From an uncultured Prevotellaceae bacterium (lineage in GTDB: Bacteria; Bacteroidota; Bacteroidia; Bacteroidales; Bacteroidaceae), in assembly GCA_945827465.1 (NCBI GenBank), contig CALZOH010000173.1, positions 1 through 6,838 of the forward strand: a DNA stretch of 6,838 bases. The letters run 5' to 3'. The notes under the pieces are model-generated. The model saw nothing but the letters and a program-made list of their open reading frames with translations, had not been told where the DNA came from and made no database searches. The position numbers were made by a program, and so were the translations under genes. Within the stretch, counting starts at the first letter, position 1; each line of letters starts with the position of its first letter. Below, one piece after another: positions 5,777-6,838 of this stretch.

Positions 5777-6673
5777 CTATTTCCAAAGCGGTTCATTATG
5801 CCACATCTTGGGGAATCCCATTGCAGCAACATCAACGATTGAGTATTCCGACAAGAGAGCTTTCAACTTCTGCTTGAAATCATTGTCTGGCTGAATTGCA
5901 TCCATTAGGTAGGCCACGCAACATAATTGGGCATATAGCTTTTCTTTCGAAATAGTTTTGGTTTGAATCCAAGGATTTTGTAGTTTTTTAGGTAGTTGTG
6001 GCTTCCAAGGGAATTTCCTATTCCATATACGGGCATGATGCGCTATGCAGTTGCGTAATACAGATAAGCTTTTTATCCAACTTTCAAGATATAAGTGCTG
6101 TGGCAAAGCAAACTCTCTTGCTATCAGCTTTTTTATGTTGTTGTCAGACAAGTTGCAATATAGTTTAGAGAGCGTTCCGAAAGATGATACTTCCAAAGTT
6201 TTCCATGCAGGTGGATATGGAGGATTATCGTATTTGGGAAAGTGCTCAACCAAGAAATCTTCTTTAGAGCGTTTCATTTCATCATCGATATTGGTAATGC
6301 ACTTAGAGAAGATTGCAGCATTAGAGAACAATGATTCATCGACAAACCAAAATGCGCCATAGTTAGATGATACTATCTGAATAACTTTAGTACGAAGTGC
6401 AATCTCAATACTTTGTATAGCGGAAAAAATAAGAGTACGCAACTCTTTGTCAAAATTATACAAGGCTACTACGTTTTCAAACCTACTTTTGGGCTTAAAC
6501 ACATGATTCACCTTGTCGCCTTCCATAGGTTTCCAATAGTTAGCCAAACGGAAATAGCTGATGATTTTCAAGCACTCAACCGCCTTCTGCTCGTCATCAA
6601 ATAGAAGTCCTCTTCTTTTCAACATTGCCATTTGATCGGCAATACTTATGGGTTGCTTAGTATATGTTACCAT
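5777..6673 (-). CDS. Abi_2 family (AbiD/AbiF-like) HEPN protein
   Basis: The 298-aa product is a full-length member of the Abi_2 family (lactococcal AbiD/AbiD1/AbiF abortive-infection proteins). Recognisable segments in order: the N-terminal YTKQPISIADQMAMLKRRGL (4-23), YFRLANYW (40-47), IEIALRTKV (89-97), PPAWKTLEVSSFGTLSKLY (154-172), and LRNCIAHHARIWNR (206-219). The usual C-terminal GFPKMW...PLW follows at 286-297. RNCIAH (Arg207 to His212) is an R-x4-H HEPN RNase motif, so RNA cleavage during phage attack is the likely activity; this is inferred from the family. It has no signal peptide or membrane segment and should be cytoplasmic. The start at 6673 aligns with family N-termini; an upstream in-frame ATG at 6709 lies in a hairpin loop and adds 12 unrelated residues. 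An excellent promoter and a structured leader precede it. No methylase, helicase or protein antitoxin is adjacent within the window. Confidence 0.92.
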   Translation of the reverse strand: MVTYTKQPISIADQMAMLKRRGLLFDDEQKAVECLKIISYFRLANYWKPMEGDKVNHVFKPKSRFENVVALYNFDKELRTLIFSAIQSIEIALRTKVIQIVSSNYGAFWFVDESLFSNAAIFSKCITNIDDEMKRSKEDFLVEHFPKYDNPPYPPAWKTLEVSSFGTLSKLYCNLSDNNIKKLIAREFALPQHLYLESWIKSLSVLRNCIAHHARIWNRKFPWKPQLPKKLQNPWIQTKTISKEKLYAQLCCVAYLMDAIQPDNDFKQKLKALLSEYSIVDVAAMGFPKMWHNEPLWK

Positions 6674-6681
6674 AGGTATAT

Positions 6682-6736
6682 AAAAAATAAGTTCCGCCCT
6701 GGTACGCATTGTAAAGAGGCGTGGCGGAAATTGTTA
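6682..6736 (-). promoter_or_regulatory. Bulged hairpin plus U-rich run in the Abi_2 leader (attenuator or short ncRNA)
   Basis: On the minus strand, TTCCGCC (6729-6723) continues without a break into ACGC (6722-6719). An 11-nt loop follows, then GCGT (6707-6704), a 5-nt bulge ACCAG, and GGCGGAA (6698-6692). This gives 7 plus 4 base pairs with a one-sided bulge. Next comes CTTATTTTTTATATA, a U-rich run ending just before the ATG at 6673. The predicted transcript start lies only about 7 nt before the stem. The element could be an attenuating terminator, a ribosome-access switch, or the body of a roughly 55-nt non-coding RNA that partners the HEPN protein. Only the structure is read from sequence; the function is inferred. 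Confidence 0.5.
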
Positions 6737-6739
6737 GTG

Positions 6740-6771
6740 CAAAGGTAATACTTTTTTCTCTGTACACCAAA
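6740..6771 (-). promoter_or_regulatory. Bacteroides housekeeping promoter for the Abi_2 transcript
   Basis: On the minus strand TTTG (6771-6768) is followed by exactly 20 nt and then TACCTTTG (6747-6740). This matches the Bacteroides consensus at both -33 (TTTG) and -7 (TAnnTTTG) with ideal spacing, and is the best promoter in the window. The start should fall near 6736, about 63 nt upstream of the chosen Abi_2 start codon. Confidence 0.8.
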
Positions 6772-6805
6772 TGCTTTGGTATTATCATCCTGCTGATATT
6801 GCTTG

Positions 6806-6833
6806 GCCGGTCCTCAAAATGTGTCGGACGGGC
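6806..6833. repeat. Short imperfect inverted repeat at the window edge
   Basis: GCCGGTCC (6806-6813) faces GGACGGGC (6826-6833) across a 12-nt spacer, with seven of eight positions complementary. No T-run follows on either strand. It lies upstream of the Abi_2 promoter, and the neighbouring gene is outside the window, so its context cannot be judged. Confidence 0.35.
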
Positions 6834-6838
6834 TGAGA

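Noticed and set aside
6671..6709. Abi_2 start at 6709
   Set aside because: The extra 12 residues do not look like Abi_2 N-termini and the codon sits in the loop of the leader hairpin. The start at 6673 fits the family better, although 6709 is within the predicted transcript.
6785..6838. Minus-strand frame of 17 codons plus TGA entering from the right edge, and a plus-strand hydrophobic frame over the same bases
   Set aside because: Too short to recognise, both strands are open, and the window ends here; not enough to call a partial gene.
5777..6838. CRISPR array or Cas13 effector
   Set aside because: No repeated units are present, and the protein has one R-x4-H motif and about 300 residues, not the two HEPN domains and much larger size of Cas13.

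Overview
The window looks like a chromosomal segment of a Bacteroidales bacterium, probably a Bacteroides-type gut commensal. Support: type I GAPDH, MscL and MiaA proteins of Bacteroides character; a perfect Bacteroides-style promoter (TTTG, 20-nt spacer, TAnnTTTG); further TAnnTTTG -7 boxes; little use of Shine-Dalgarno sequences; and secreted proteins of families common in gut Bacteroidales. The species cannot be named from the sequence alone.

The left half (1-3926) is core genome. Read leftwards on the minus strand, gapA (glyceraldehyde-3-phosphate dehydrogenase) ends at a strong intrinsic terminator. It is followed by miaA (tRNA A37 prenylation), which overlaps by four bases a gene for a secreted GHL10-like TIM-barrel glycoside-hydrolase-like protein. 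On the plus strand, diverging from gapA across a 133-bp gap with one -7 box in each direction, lies mscL (mechanosensitive channel). A bidirectional terminator at 4055-4097 closes this block.

The stretch 3927-4294 has no convincing gene but is rich in palindromes: a weak hairpin after mscL, the 13-bp bidirectional terminator, a 10-bp hairpin, and a perfect 18-bp inverted repeat around an 11-nt spacer. It marks a change from balanced-composition core genes to AT-rich accessory genes.

The right half (4295-6838) is accessory and all on the minus strand. In transcription order it holds: (i) a full-length Abi_2-family (AbiD/AbiF-like) protein with a HEPN-type R-x4-H motif, driven by a near-ideal promoter whose predicted transcript begins with a bulged hairpin followed by a U-rich run; (ii) a signal-peptide-bearing remnant of an S41 peptidase that appears to have lost its whole catalytic core by an in-frame internal deletion; (iii) 14 nt further on, an intact secreted DUF4932-type protein with an HExxH zinc-metallopeptidase signature.

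The most interesting element is the Abi_2 gene with its promoter and structured leader. The arrangement (promoter, hairpin with U-rich run, HEPN toxin-like gene) resembles an RNA-antitoxin/HEPN-toxin locus of the kind proposed as ancestral to Cas13. That interpretation is inference. The motifs, promoter and hairpin can be read directly from the sequence.
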